A stretch of 64,000 bases of DNA from assembly GCF_000178955.2 (NCBI RefSeq), contig NC_016631.1, positions 992,001-1,056,000 of the forward strand, in the 5' to 3' direction. A program made the translations under genes and the position numbers. This document shows, one piece after another, positions 1-7,250 of the stretch. A model generated the notes under the pieces. The model was not told the DNA's origin. It searched no databases and saw only the letters and a program-made list of their open reading frames with translations. How positions within the stretch are numbered: the first letter of the stretch is position 1; every line of letters starts with the position of its first letter. This DNA comes from Granulicella mallensis MP5ACTX8 (GTDB taxonomy: Bacteria; Acidobacteriota; Terriglobia; Terriglobales; Acidobacteriaceae).

Positions 1-576
1 CTTCACATACTCGCTCTCATAGCTGCTGCGATAGTTCGGCAGAGCCAGCAGCCAGTCCGTCGCATCCGTGGTGAGCTTGAACTCCGTGTCTTCCTGCTTC
101 AGGTGGAACTCTTTCTCCGAGCCCTGCTCAGGCAGCACATAGCGGAACCCGATGCCGCCGTTGTAGGCGTGTGCCTCGATGTCCATCGTGCGATGTCTGG
201 CGCCTTCTTCGGCAACATGCAGCGTAAGGCTGTTGTAGGCATCGTGCACCTTGCTGGTCTTCTGGTTCTGCAGGGTGTAGTCATCCACTCCCTTTGCCGA
301 GTCAGCTCCCGTGATGCGCACGTCGGAGCCCAGTGCCGGTTCGTCCCCCAACTCCAGGGCCAGCGCGGAATCGGCGAGCACGGGTTTGCCGTGGAACTCC
401 AGGGAGTACACCAGCTTCCCGCTGCCATTGGTGCTGTTCTTCTCCGGCGACGTTTTGAAGTGCATCACCAGTTGTTGATCTGGAGAAGAGAGAGTCACAG
501 GCGATGTCTGGCTGTACGAGTGGGAGGGAAGGACGAAAGCCACGCTGGCGACGAGCAAAGAGCTGCAAATCTTCAC
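1..576 (-). CDS. Glycoside hydrolase family 97 protein, N-terminal part
   Basis: Partial: 192 codons, with the 3' end beyond the left edge. The reading frame is open from a GTG at 574-576, with GAGG nine bases upstream. The first 23 or so residues form a signal peptide (KICSSLLVASVAFVLPSHSYSQ), so the enzyme is exported. The rest matches the GH97 N-terminal beta-sandwich: a YSLEFHGKPVL strand, an AYNGGIGFRYVLPE block, then a 'TEFKL...W.LPNY.SSYESEY' run. GH97 enzymes are alpha-glucosidases or alpha-galactosidases; the catalytic barrel is outside the window, so substrate and inverting or retaining type cannot be told. Two copies of a LacI-type half-site lie upstream, between this gene and the divergent epimerase-like gene. 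Family call is good; start is moderately sure. Confidence 0.8.
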   Translation of the reverse strand, partial: MKICSSLLVASVAFVLPSHSYSQTSPVTLSSPDQQLVMHFKTSPEKNSTNGSGKLVYSLEFHGKPVLADSALALELGDEPALGSDVRITGADSAKGVDDYTLQNQKTSKVHDAYNSLTLHVAEEGARHRTMDIEAHAYNGGIGFRYVLPEQGSEKEFHLKQEDTEFKLTTDATDWLLALPNYRSSYESEYVK

Positions 577-905
577 GGTGGTATACCTCAAACAAAGTTG
601 AATGGACGAACTTGGTGAATCGGAAGAAGGAGCTATTATTGTGTACGTTACCGGAATCACAGTAGGCGTTTCAGGCTGATATTGTCAAATGATTTATTGC
701 ATTACGTGTACGTTACCTATTGGTGTTTTATGTATGAAAAACTTGATCCATCGAAAAGACCGATGTGGGGGATTTCGCTAAAATTACGGTGCCAGCTGTG
801 GGGTAAAGTCTGTATTCGTAATCGGTCTAAGCCGTCGTTCTTGCTGCTTCAGAGACGATAGAAACGACAGTCAGGTAGCCTGAAGAAGGCTAGAGAGAGA
901 AAGTG
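577..905. promoter_or_regulatory. Divergent promoter region with two identical operator half-sites
   Basis: This gap separates the GH97 gene (leftward) from the epimerase-like gene (rightward). It holds an exact 12-bp direct repeat, GTGTACGTTACC, at 641-652 and 706-717, 65 bp apart (about six helical turns). The first copy continues into GGAATCAC, giving the imperfect inverted repeat GTTACC/GGAATC with a central CG, the shape of LacI/GalR-family operators. The same core (TGTAACCGG) occurs before the TonB receptor at 46992. A regulatory role is inferred. Confidence 0.45.
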
Positions 906-1859
906 ATGAGCCAACCGGAGACCTTCCTGCTGCAGAATGCTGAGCTTGCCGTTACCGTCCTGCCGGCCGAGGGCGGGCGTATCGCCTCGCTGGTAAGCCG
1001 GCGCTCCGGGCTTGAGTTCCTTACGCAGGCTCGTGTCGATCGCACACCTGTTACGCCCAGCCTGAAGGCAGCCTTTCGAGACGGGCCATGCGCAGGTATA
1101 GAAGAGTGCCTGCCTACGATTGGAGCTTGCGGAGAAGAGACAGAAGGCGGGGCTGCTCCGGACCACGGCGACTTCTGGCAACTTGGCTGGGATATAGACG
1201 GAGCCCCAGATCAAGAACATCTGCGGCTCCAGGCAACAGGATTCAGCCGTCCCCTGCGGTTCTCGAAAGAACTCTCTCTGGAGGGCAGCACGCTTATAGT
1301 ACGGTACCGCGTCGAAAATCTCTCTTCGCTACCAACCTCCTTTCTCTACGCGTGTCATCCGCTGTTTGCCGTCTCCGAGGGAGATCGCGTGGTGCTGCCG
1401 GAGGAGATTCGGGAACTCGAACTGTATTACTCTCTTGGCGATCGTCTCGGCGCACCGGGCACGGCAATCTCATGGCCCCAATCTGTAGAGGGAATCGATC
1501 TTTGTGTTGTCGGTGCTCGTAATGCTGCAATCGCAGAGATGCTCTACACCGATCGGCTGCAGCGAGGCCGTTGCGGTCTGTATCGTGCTGCCGCAGGGCA
1601 GGGGCTCATCCTATCCTTTGACGCGGAGCAGCTGCCCTATCTTGGTCTATGGCTCTGTTATGGCGGATGGCCCGATCCTGGCGTGGAGCCTCTCCAGTAC
1701 GCCGTGGCCCTTGAGCCTACCTTTGCGCCTCTGAATACATTGCTGGGAGCACAACGGGCAAATCTAGCCCCCGTGCTTGCCGCAGGGGAGAGCCAGGAGT
1801 GGAGCATCGCCTTTCAGATCACTACACCCGGCATCCAACTGGCAGACTTTTCGCTTTAG
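906..1859 (+). CDS. Galactose-mutarotase-like (aldose 1-epimerase family) protein
   Basis: 317 residues from the ATG at 906; an in-frame GTG lies just before it at 903, and the GAGAGA stretch upstream could serve either. There is no signal peptide, so it is cytoplasmic. The sequence is all-beta and matches the galactose mutarotase-like superfamily: an opening 'VTVLPAEGGRIASL' strand, a DHGDFW motif with a likely catalytic His, and YACHPLF with a second His. Members interconvert alpha and beta anomers of sugars or bind modified hexoses; substrate cannot be assigned. It faces a GH97 gene across a shared promoter region, which fits processing of the sugar that enzyme releases. A 420-bp repeat begins two bases after the stop. 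Confidence 0.7.
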   Translation: MSQPETFLLQNAELAVTVLPAEGGRIASLVSRRSGLEFLTQARVDRTPVTPSLKAAFRDGPCAGIEECLPTIGACGEETEGGAAPDHGDFWQLGWDIDGAPDQEHLRLQATGFSRPLRFSKELSLEGSTLIVRYRVENLSSLPTSFLYACHPLFAVSEGDRVVLPEEIRELELYYSLGDRLGAPGTAISWPQSVEGIDLCVVGARNAAIAEMLYTDRLQRGRCGLYRAAAGQGLILSFDAEQLPYLGLWLCYGGWPDPGVEPLQYAVALEPTFAPLNTLLGAQRANLAPVLAAGESQEWSIAFQITTPGIQLADFSL

Positions 1860-1860
1860 G

Positions 1861-2280
1861 ACGTGTCATCAAACTATTGTTGAAATGAAGTTGAGCTATG
1901 CGAACAGTTTGTTGAGACACGAATCGGAAGGGCCCGGTTTCAACCGGGCCGCAAAAGGCAGCATTCAACGCTCTTCCTTTCTGCCGAAGGCTGAAGCGGA
2001 GACATAGCCGGAGCGACTGAATTGCTTTCTTCGATTGCGGCGAAATGGCTGGCCACATCCTCGAATGTGTCCTCGGATGGTGCTTGTGCAGCCTGGGCCG
2101 TACGAAGGAAGGCAATTCAGTCGTTGCGCCCTGCGGGCTTCACTCCGGCCTTCGGCAGAGTGGAAAGGGTCTGTAAACGCTGCTTTTGCGGCACGGTTGA
2201 AACCGTGCCCTTCGGATCTGTGCCTCAACAAACTGACTGCACACTTCGACCACACTTCAAGTGCAATTTGATGACACGCC
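1861..2280. repeat. 420-bp long inverted-repeat element, family A copy 1
   Basis: The element is bounded by near-inverted ends (CGTGTCATCAAA on the left, TTTGATGACACG on the right). Inside are nested inverted blocks: GGGCCCGGTTTCAACCGGGCC and GCACGGTTGAAACCGTGC palindromes, 'CTGCCGAAGGCTGAAGCGG' against 'CCGGCCTTCGGCAG', and 'GCGACTGAATTGC' against 'GCAATTCAGTCG'. A unique centre of about 80 bp lies near 2030-2110. A second copy of exactly the same length sits at 22381-22800 with conserved arms and a diverged centre. There is no plausible gene inside. It fills the space between two convergent genes and starts right after the stop codon at 1859. Confidence 0.85.
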
Positions 2281-2324
2281 CTAGGATTGCTGACTTTAAA
2301 GAAGATTATTTGCTGGCCAGATCC

Positions 2325-2741
2325 TTAGCTCTTCCCACGAATAAAACTCTCCGGCGTGCCGTCTTCAGGATTTACGAAGATGATGTCCGTAGGATTGCGC
2401 CTGGGAGTATCAACCGAAAAGAAGACGACAGGTCCTTCCAGAATGCGGGGCAGAGCGTGAACGACGCCGCGTTTGAAGAAAAGAAGATCGCCCGGGGCAA
2501 ACTCTGCTCCGTTCGAGGCGTCGCCCATCCAGAAGCTTCCTCTGCCCGATAGAACATAGAGATACTCATCCGAGCCTGCGTGATAGTGGGGCGGGGTCTC
2601 TCGATAGACACGAAAGACGCGAGCACTTGCAGCCTCTTCGTCGGTCAGATAGGTGTCGAGCAGTAAGGTGTCGGCCGTATCGGGAAAGGCTTGCGCGATT
2701 TCATTTAGCTTGAAGCGTTGGAAGCTTTGCTTTTCTTCCAT
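2325..2741 (-). CDS. Single-domain cupin protein
   Basis: 138 residues; AGGAG sits seven bases before the ATG. A small cytoplasmic double-stranded beta-helix protein. The first cupin motif is clear at about residues 50-70 (PPHYHAGSDEYLYVLSGRG: two His and a Glu that bind a metal), and the second around 'FAPGDLLFFKRGVVHALPR'. It ends with a short tail, 'DIIFVNPEDGTPESF'. The metal and substrate are not evident; relatives include small dioxygenases and isomerases as well as ligand-binding proteins. It is the last gene of a leftward series: TetR, SDR, alcohol dehydrogenase, cupin, lying 57 bp after the dehydrogenase. Confidence 0.8.
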   Translation of the reverse strand: MEEKQSFQRFKLNEIAQAFPDTADTLLLDTYLTDEEAASARVFRVYRETPPHYHAGSDEYLYVLSGRGSFWMGDASNGAEFAPGDLLFFKRGVVHALPRILEGPVVFFSVDTPRRNPTDIIFVNPEDGTPESFIRGKS

Positions 2742-2798
2742 GAGGTTTCTCCTGGAGTTAGATCATTTAAATCGCTTGCTTCAATTGCACCAACCGAA

Positions 2799-3803
2799 TC
2801 AAAAGCCTTCCAGCACGAGTTTGCCGCGTGCCCGGCCGCTTTCAAGCAGTGTGTGCGCCTTTTTCAGATTGGCGGCATTGATAGTGCCGAGTGTGTCGGC
2901 AATGGTGGTGCGAATGATCCCGCTATCGACAAGGTCTGCAACCTTATCCAGCAGCTGATGCTGCGCGATCATGTCGGGCGTGCCGAAGAGCGAACGCGCG
3001 AACATGAACTCCCAGTGCAGGGAAGCGGCTTTGCGCTTGAGTGGCTTTGCGTCGAGGGCTTTGGGGTCGTCAATGATGCCGATCTTTCCCTGTGGAGCGA
3101 GCACTTCCACCAATGCGGGATAGTGCATCTCGGTGGCTGTCAGGCTGGCAATGTACTCGACCTCTGGAGCGCCAAGAGCACGCAATTGCTCCGCCAGGGA
3201 TTTGGAGTGGTCGATGACATGATGCGCGCCGAGATCAAGGCACCACTGTTGTGTCTCCGGCCTCGAGGCCGTCGCGATCACCGTCAAGCCGGTGAGCTTG
3301 CGTGCGAGTTGGATCAAAATAGATCCCACTCCACCCGCTCCTCCAACGATCAGTAAGTTGGCCGGGTGATCAGGAGTAACTTCCAGGCGATCGAACAGCA
3401 GCTCCCATGCGGTGATCGTAGTCAATGGCAGCGCTGCGGCGTGGGCGAAGTTCAGGGTTCGCGGCTTCTTTCCTACGATGCGCTCATCTACCAGGTGCAG
3501 TTCCGCGTTCGTGCCGGGACGAGCAATGGAGCCCGCATAGTAGACCTCATCGCCGGGCTTGAATAGCGAGGTCTCAGGGCCAGCCTCTTTCACTATTCCC
3601 GCTGCATCCCAGCCGAGGATCTTATATTCACTGCCCTCGGGTTTTCCGCTGGCGCGTACTTTTACATCCACCGGATTGACGGAGATGGCCTTGACCTCGA
3701 TCAGGAGATCGCGCCCTTTCGCGTGTGGCTCAGGAAGCTCGATATCGAGTAAGGATTGTGGGTCTTCGATAGGCAGTGGTGTCTTGTATCCAATGGCTTT
3801 CAT
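2799..3803 (-). CDS. Zinc-type alcohol dehydrogenase / quinone oxidoreductase family (TIGR02817-like)
   Basis: 334 residues from MKAIGYKTPLPIEDPQSL. I chose the ATG at 3803 because GGGGGAAG precedes it and the family starts here; upstream in-frame codons give no family match. This is a medium-chain dehydrogenase/reductase: a GroES-like half with 'SVNPVDVKVR' and 'ILGWDAAGIV', then an NADPH Rossmann half with 'LIVGGAGGVGSILIQLARKL' and 'HHVIDHSK'. The structural-zinc cysteines of classical alcohol dehydrogenases are absent, which fits the quinone-reductase-like branch that reduces quinones or enones with NADPH. It lies between an SDR gene and a cupin gene on the same strand, probably one redox or detoxification unit under the TetR gene upstream. 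Confidence 0.82.
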   Translation of the reverse strand: MKAIGYKTPLPIEDPQSLLDIELPEPHAKGRDLLIEVKAISVNPVDVKVRASGKPEGSEYKILGWDAAGIVKEAGPETSLFKPGDEVYYAGSIARPGTNAELHLVDERIVGKKPRTLNFAHAAALPLTTITAWELLFDRLEVTPDHPANLLIVGGAGGVGSILIQLARKLTGLTVIATASRPETQQWCLDLGAHHVIDHSKSLAEQLRALGAPEVEYIASLTATEMHYPALVEVLAPQGKIGIIDDPKALDAKPLKRKAASLHWEFMFARSLFGTPDMIAQHQLLDKVADLVDSGIIRTTIADTLGTINAANLKKAHTLLESGRARGKLVLEGF

Positions 3804-3939
3804 GCTTCCCCCTGAGAAAGAGCATGACAGAACAACGATGAATGTGTCAGTAGGCACCTGTTTCCCAGGCCGTGTCCAAAAGTGAAGCATGGAGCGGACA
3901 GAATGATCTTCCGCTCCATGCTTCGAAGACGAGCCGATG

Positions 3940-4779
3940 TTAAATCGCGTCGAAGTCGGTGGAGATCGAGAGCGAGCGGTATGCCTCGATCTCAGCCTTG
4001 AGCGAGTCGAGCTTCTCTTCGACGAGCTTCACTGCATCCGGTCCAAGCAAAAGATGCGCGGGCGGATTCGGGTCCGCGAGGATCGTCAGCATGGCTTTGG
4101 CTGCCTTCACTGGATCGCCGCTCTGCTTACCATTGCGCTGCTGCCTTGCTTCACGCTGCGGCTCGAACATCTCGTCGTAGTCGGGGATGGTGCGTGGAGC
4201 GCGGCTCAGCGATCGGCCTGCCCAGTCGGTGCGGAATCCACCTGGAGCAACAGCGGTTACGAAGATGCCGAAGCCGCGGACCTCCTTGCCCAGAGTCTCG
4301 GAGAGGCCTTCCAAGGCGAACTTGCTTCCATGATAGATGCCGACACCGGGAAACGTGATCAGGCCACCCATCGATGTGATGTTGAGGATGCGTCCTGAGC
4401 GGCGCTGGCGCATGAAAGGCAGTACTGCCTGCGTGACGGCCAGGGCTCCAAAAACGTTGACCTCGAACTGCCGCCGGATCTCCTCCATCGAGGACTCTTC
4501 GATGGGGCCCTCCATGCCGTACCCCGCATTGTTGACCAGGACCTCGATGCCGCCGATGGTCTTCTCTACTTCGGCAACAACCTCCGGGATGCGAGCGTAC
4601 TCCGTCACGTCGAGCACGCGGGCGAACGCTTTGCCCGGTGCCGTGGCCGTGAAGTTCCTGGCGGCTTCCTCATTGCGCACTGTGCCGACCACGGTCCAAC
4701 CCTGTGCCAGGGCCTCTTGTGCCAGTGCGAGCCCAAGCCCGGAACTGACGCCTGTAATCAGAATCGTTTTGTCTGCCAT
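3940..4779 (-). CDS. Short-chain dehydrogenase/reductase
   Basis: 279 residues, cytoplasmic. Classical SDR landmarks are visible: TGVSSGLG cofactor loop (residues about 10-17), NNAGYG near 87, an ITS catalytic Ser near 138, and YHGSK (Tyr and Lys) near 151-155. The 'RVLDV' strand and Arg after beta-2 (TVRNEE) suggest NADP(H). The substrate is unknown. Its ATG overlaps the TAA of the TetR gene by one base (TAATG), so the two are translationally coupled and the TetR protein very likely controls it. A ketone or aldehyde reductase acting with the neighbouring dehydrogenase is possible. Confidence 0.85.
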   Translation of the reverse strand: MADKTILITGVSSGLGLALAQEALAQGWTVVGTVRNEEAARNFTATAPGKAFARVLDVTEYARIPEVVAEVEKTIGGIEVLVNNAGYGMEGPIEESSMEEIRRQFEVNVFGALAVTQAVLPFMRQRRSGRILNITSMGGLITFPGVGIYHGSKFALEGLSETLGKEVRGFGIFVTAVAPGGFRTDWAGRSLSRAPRTIPDYDEMFEPQREARQQRNGKQSGDPVKAAKAMLTILADPNPPAHLLLGPDAVKLVEEKLDSLKAEIEAYRSLSISTDFDAI

Positions 4780-5426
4780 TATCTTTTTCCTTTCACTGTT
4801 GGGCGGGCCGGCTCTTTGCCGACTCCGCGAAAAGCTCCCGCTATCAAGGCATCCGCTTGCGCATCGCTGAGAGGGGCATGGCCCGTCAGAAGCCGAAAGA
4901 TCATCGGCCCACTGATCAGGTCGAGGACTGTATCCATCGCCAGGTCAGACTTGATGTCTCCACGATCGACGCCACGCTTCCAGATGCTCTCTATGACCTC
5001 ACGGCGTGGCATAAGGAAACGTTGGAGGAATACCTCTCCGAACTCAGGATCGTTCTGTCCTTCGGCCAGGAGCTGCCGAAAGGTACGTCCGACCGGACCG
5101 GTATAGAACCGGATGACGGAACGAAGATGTAGAGCGAAGTCTCTTTCCGCCGAGCCGGTGTCCGGCGGCACAACGTTCTTCCGCATGGAGTACATCACCG
5201 CGTCGAGAGCCACGTAGGCCTTCGAGGGCCACCAGCGGTAGATCGTAAGTTTGCCGACTCCGGCCTTCCTGGCGATGGCCTCAATGCTCAGGTCACGCAG
5301 AGAGGTCTCCTTCAACAGCTCTGTCGTGGCGGCGAGAACGGCTGCTTGCGACGCTTCGCTGCGAGGCCGTCCCCGGCCTGAGCCGGAGTGTACTCCTTCA
5401 CCGATCTCTGCGAGCATAGCTTCCAC
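4779..5426 (-). CDS. TetR/AcrR family transcriptional regulator
   Basis: 215 residues. The N-terminal helix-turn-helix spans about residues 25-70 ('AAVLAATTELLKE', 'LSIEAIARKAGVGKLTIYRWWPSKAYVALDAV'), followed by an all-helical ligand domain resembling TetR_C_16/C_33 types ('FYTGPVGRTFRQLLAEGQ'). An in-frame ATG three codons later is an alternative start. It is the promoter-proximal gene of a leftward unit with the SDR. A 16-bp inverted repeat just upstream at 5448-5463 is a likely autoregulatory operator. The effector is unknown. Confidence 0.85.
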   Translation of the reverse strand: MEAMLAEIGEGVHSGSGRGRPRSEASQAAVLAATTELLKETSLRDLSIEAIARKAGVGKLTIYRWWPSKAYVALDAVMYSMRKNVVPPDTGSAERDFALHLRSVIRFYTGPVGRTFRQLLAEGQNDPEFGEVFLQRFLMPRREVIESIWKRGVDRGDIKSDLAMDTVLDLISGPMIFRLLTGHAPLSDAQADALIAGAFRGVGKEPARPTVKGKR

Positions 5427-5447
5427 GTTTCTGTAGATTCATTTATT

Positions 5448-5463
5448 TACGAAACGATTCGTA
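5448..5463. promoter_or_regulatory. Probable TetR operator
   Basis: A perfect inverted repeat TACGAA-ACGA-TTCGTA lies 22 bp upstream of the TetR start codon, in an AT-rich stretch. Position and symmetry fit an autoregulatory TetR-family operator; the assignment is inferred. Confidence 0.5.
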
Positions 5464-5539
5464 TTATTTATAAAGATACCATCAACAGCCAGCTTACTTC
5501 GATCGATCGCCGGCCAGGTATTGGCTTGGCGAAGTGGGT

Positions 5540-5816
5540 AGGTAGTGTCTGACGGATCGACGACTACGCTTTTGTTGTTATCTCTGAGATGGGTCCGGGC
5601 TTTAGCCCGGGCATTACAGGATAGACATGAAAGGGGCTTCAGCCCCTGAGACATGACTTCCTCCCCTTGGCATTTCTGCTCGTGGAGAGGAGGGCATATC
5701 CCAGGGGCTAAGCCCCTTTGGATCGGTCGTCGAGAATGTCCGGGCTAAAGCCCGGACCTATCTCAGAAGCAAAGAAAAAAGCAAAACCACTATCTCCAAT
5801 TTGTCAGACACTACCT
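5540..5816. repeat. 277-bp nested palindromic element, family C
   Basis: The element is bounded by a perfect 14-bp inverted repeat (AGGTAGTGTCTGAC at 5540-5553 and its complement at 5803-5816). A second pair of arms, 'TCTGAGATGGGTCCGGG' and 'CCCGGACCTATCTCAGA', lies further in. Each arm carries its own small palindromes (CCGGGCTTTAGCCCGG, GGGGCTTCAGCCCC, GGGGCTAAGCCCC). The DNA or RNA could fold as a many-branched cross. There is no gene inside. It fills most of the gap between the TetR gene and the beta-propeller gene. Confidence 0.8.
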
Positions 5817-5819
5817 AAC

Positions 5820-5856
5820 ATCTGTGGCTGCGAATTGGATATTCGCAGCCACAGAT
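5820..5856 (-). terminator. 16-bp perfect hairpin just after the beta-propeller gene
   Basis: ATCTGTGGCTGCGAAT at 5820-5835 pairs perfectly with 5841-5856 around a five-base loop. It begins about seven bases after the stop codon at 5864 on the minus strand. No T-run follows, so it may protect the 3' end or work with Rho rather than act as a classical intrinsic terminator. Confidence 0.55.
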
Positions 5857-5863
5857 AGGATGT

Positions 5864-6994
5864 TTACAGTGCTGCTATGCCGTTGAAGCCTGCGGATTTT
5901 GCGAAGTCTCCCGCTGTGCCGAGGTTTATGAGAGCGCCATCCTGACGGATACCGAAGACGCCAACATTGCCTGTGGCGGAGTTCAGCGTGTAAAGGTACT
6001 TGCCATCAGCGCTCACTGCGATGTCCAGATTGGTAGCGCCTTCAGGATTGTTTCCGACCACTGTTCCACCAATAGGCGTCAGAGCTCCGTTGCTGCCGAT
6101 GGCAAATCCGGAGATGGTTGCGCTACCCGCGTTTGAGACGTAAACAAATTTGCCGTCCGGTGTAACTACATTCCAGCAGTTCGCAGATCCAAAGGTCGGG
6201 ACGCTCTGGCTGATGGGAGATAGTTTGCCGTTTGTGGTGATCTTGTAAGAAGAGATCGCCGAACCATTGGTCGCTCCAGCTGCACCGGTTTCCGACACAA
6301 TCGCATTTCCTTCAGGAGCAAAGTTGACTGAAAAAGCTCCGGGAGCAGGGCTGGGATTGACGATGATCGGGCTTAAGGTGCCGTTGGGTAGAACGTGGAA
6401 GATATCGATATTGTTAGCCAGTCTCTCTGTGACAACAAGAAACTTTCCGTCGGGGCTGAAGGCCAGCGAGGCCCCGCCGGTAACGGTAGCAGTCAAGAAC
6501 ATGGTCGAATCTTTAATCTGTTTCAACTGCCCGCCGAAGTCCAGCGTAAAGCCCACTACACTTCCTGCTCCACCCGAATTGAGGACGTAGACGAGGTTCT
6601 GGTGCTCCGCTACAGCTACCGGTTGGCTTCCGCCTGAAGGAACCTTGTTCAGAAGAATCAGAGCAGAATGCTGGACACTGAAGACCGATATATTTCCGCT
6701 GCCAGCATTGGCTGCAAAAAGTATTGAATGGTCCTGGCTGAGAGTCAGAGATCCCTGTGCCTCTAGCGGATCGGTGGTGCCGCCGCTTCCCCGGCCTTCT
6801 GTAGCGTAGTGCTCTCCTCCGCTCAGGAGTCCGTTCGTAGCACGTTCGTAAGAGATGATCTCGTTTTTATCGGCATTATTTGTCATGACGAATAATGCTC
6901 CATCATGCGCACGCGATTGGGCGACGGTAGGGGTTGGCGATACCAGACTAATTACCGCCGCGACCAGAGACAGACCACAAGTTACTTTGAACAT
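5864..6994 (-). CDS. Secreted beta-propeller protein (lactonase / YncE-like)
   Basis: 376 residues from MFKVTCGLSL; I chose the ATG at 6994 because GGAG lies six bases upstream and a clean signal peptide follows (cleavage near VAQS). The mature protein is a run of about 45-residue blade repeats ('GNISVFSVQ', 'PDGKFLVVTERLANNIDIFHV', 'PDGKFVYVSNAGSATISGFAI', 'ADGKYLYTLNSATGNVGVFGI'), the pattern of the seven-bladed lactonase/6-phosphogluconolactonase-like family. Because it is exported, the cytoplasmic phosphogluconolactonase role is unlikely; acidobacteria often carry several such proteins of unknown ligand. It seems to stand alone, between a repeat element and the end of the efflux operon. 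Confidence 0.75.
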   Translation of the reverse strand: MFKVTCGLSLVAAVISLVSPTPTVAQSRAHDGALFVMTNNADKNEIISYERATNGLLSGGEHYATEGRGSGGTTDPLEAQGSLTLSQDHSILFAANAGSGNISVFSVQHSALILLNKVPSGGSQPVAVAEHQNLVYVLNSGGAGSVVGFTLDFGGQLKQIKDSTMFLTATVTGGASLAFSPDGKFLVVTERLANNIDIFHVLPNGTLSPIIVNPSPAPGAFSVNFAPEGNAIVSETGAAGATNGSAISSYKITTNGKLSPISQSVPTFGSANCWNVVTPDGKFVYVSNAGSATISGFAIGSNGALTPIGGTVVGNNPEGATNLDIAVSADGKYLYTLNSATGNVGVFGIRQDGALINLGTAGDFAKSAGFNGIAAL

Positions 6995-7250
6995 TCCCAG
7001 CTCCTTGAAACAGATTGCACAATGCCGCGAAGAAATGGATCTACTCTCAAGAGAGACTTTGGCCATGCTTATTGGATCGTGCAACCGTTAGAGCTACGAC
7101 GTCAGAGAAGGTTACAGCCTTCGAATTGATTAATCTGCGGTACATCTACGGATATGCTGCCCGATTAAATCGACATACATTTTGCTGTAAACTTTTTGCC
7201 GGGACAACTCTTCTCCGATCTATTGCATCGTGAGGCAGTCTGCCGGTTAT

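Noticed and set aside
1822-2552. Several 80-180-codon frames in and around the 420-bp repeat
   Set aside because: They run through palindromic arms on both strands, are not shared in frame between the two repeat copies, and show no protein pattern.
2718-3356. 212-codon rightward frame opposite the alcohol dehydrogenase
   Set aside because: Antisense shadow of a gene with clear family motifs; no features of its own.
5864-6994. Beta-propeller as cytoplasmic 6-phosphogluconolactonase (pgl)
   Set aside because: It has a signal peptide and no pentose-phosphate neighbours, so the cytoplasmic role is not supported.
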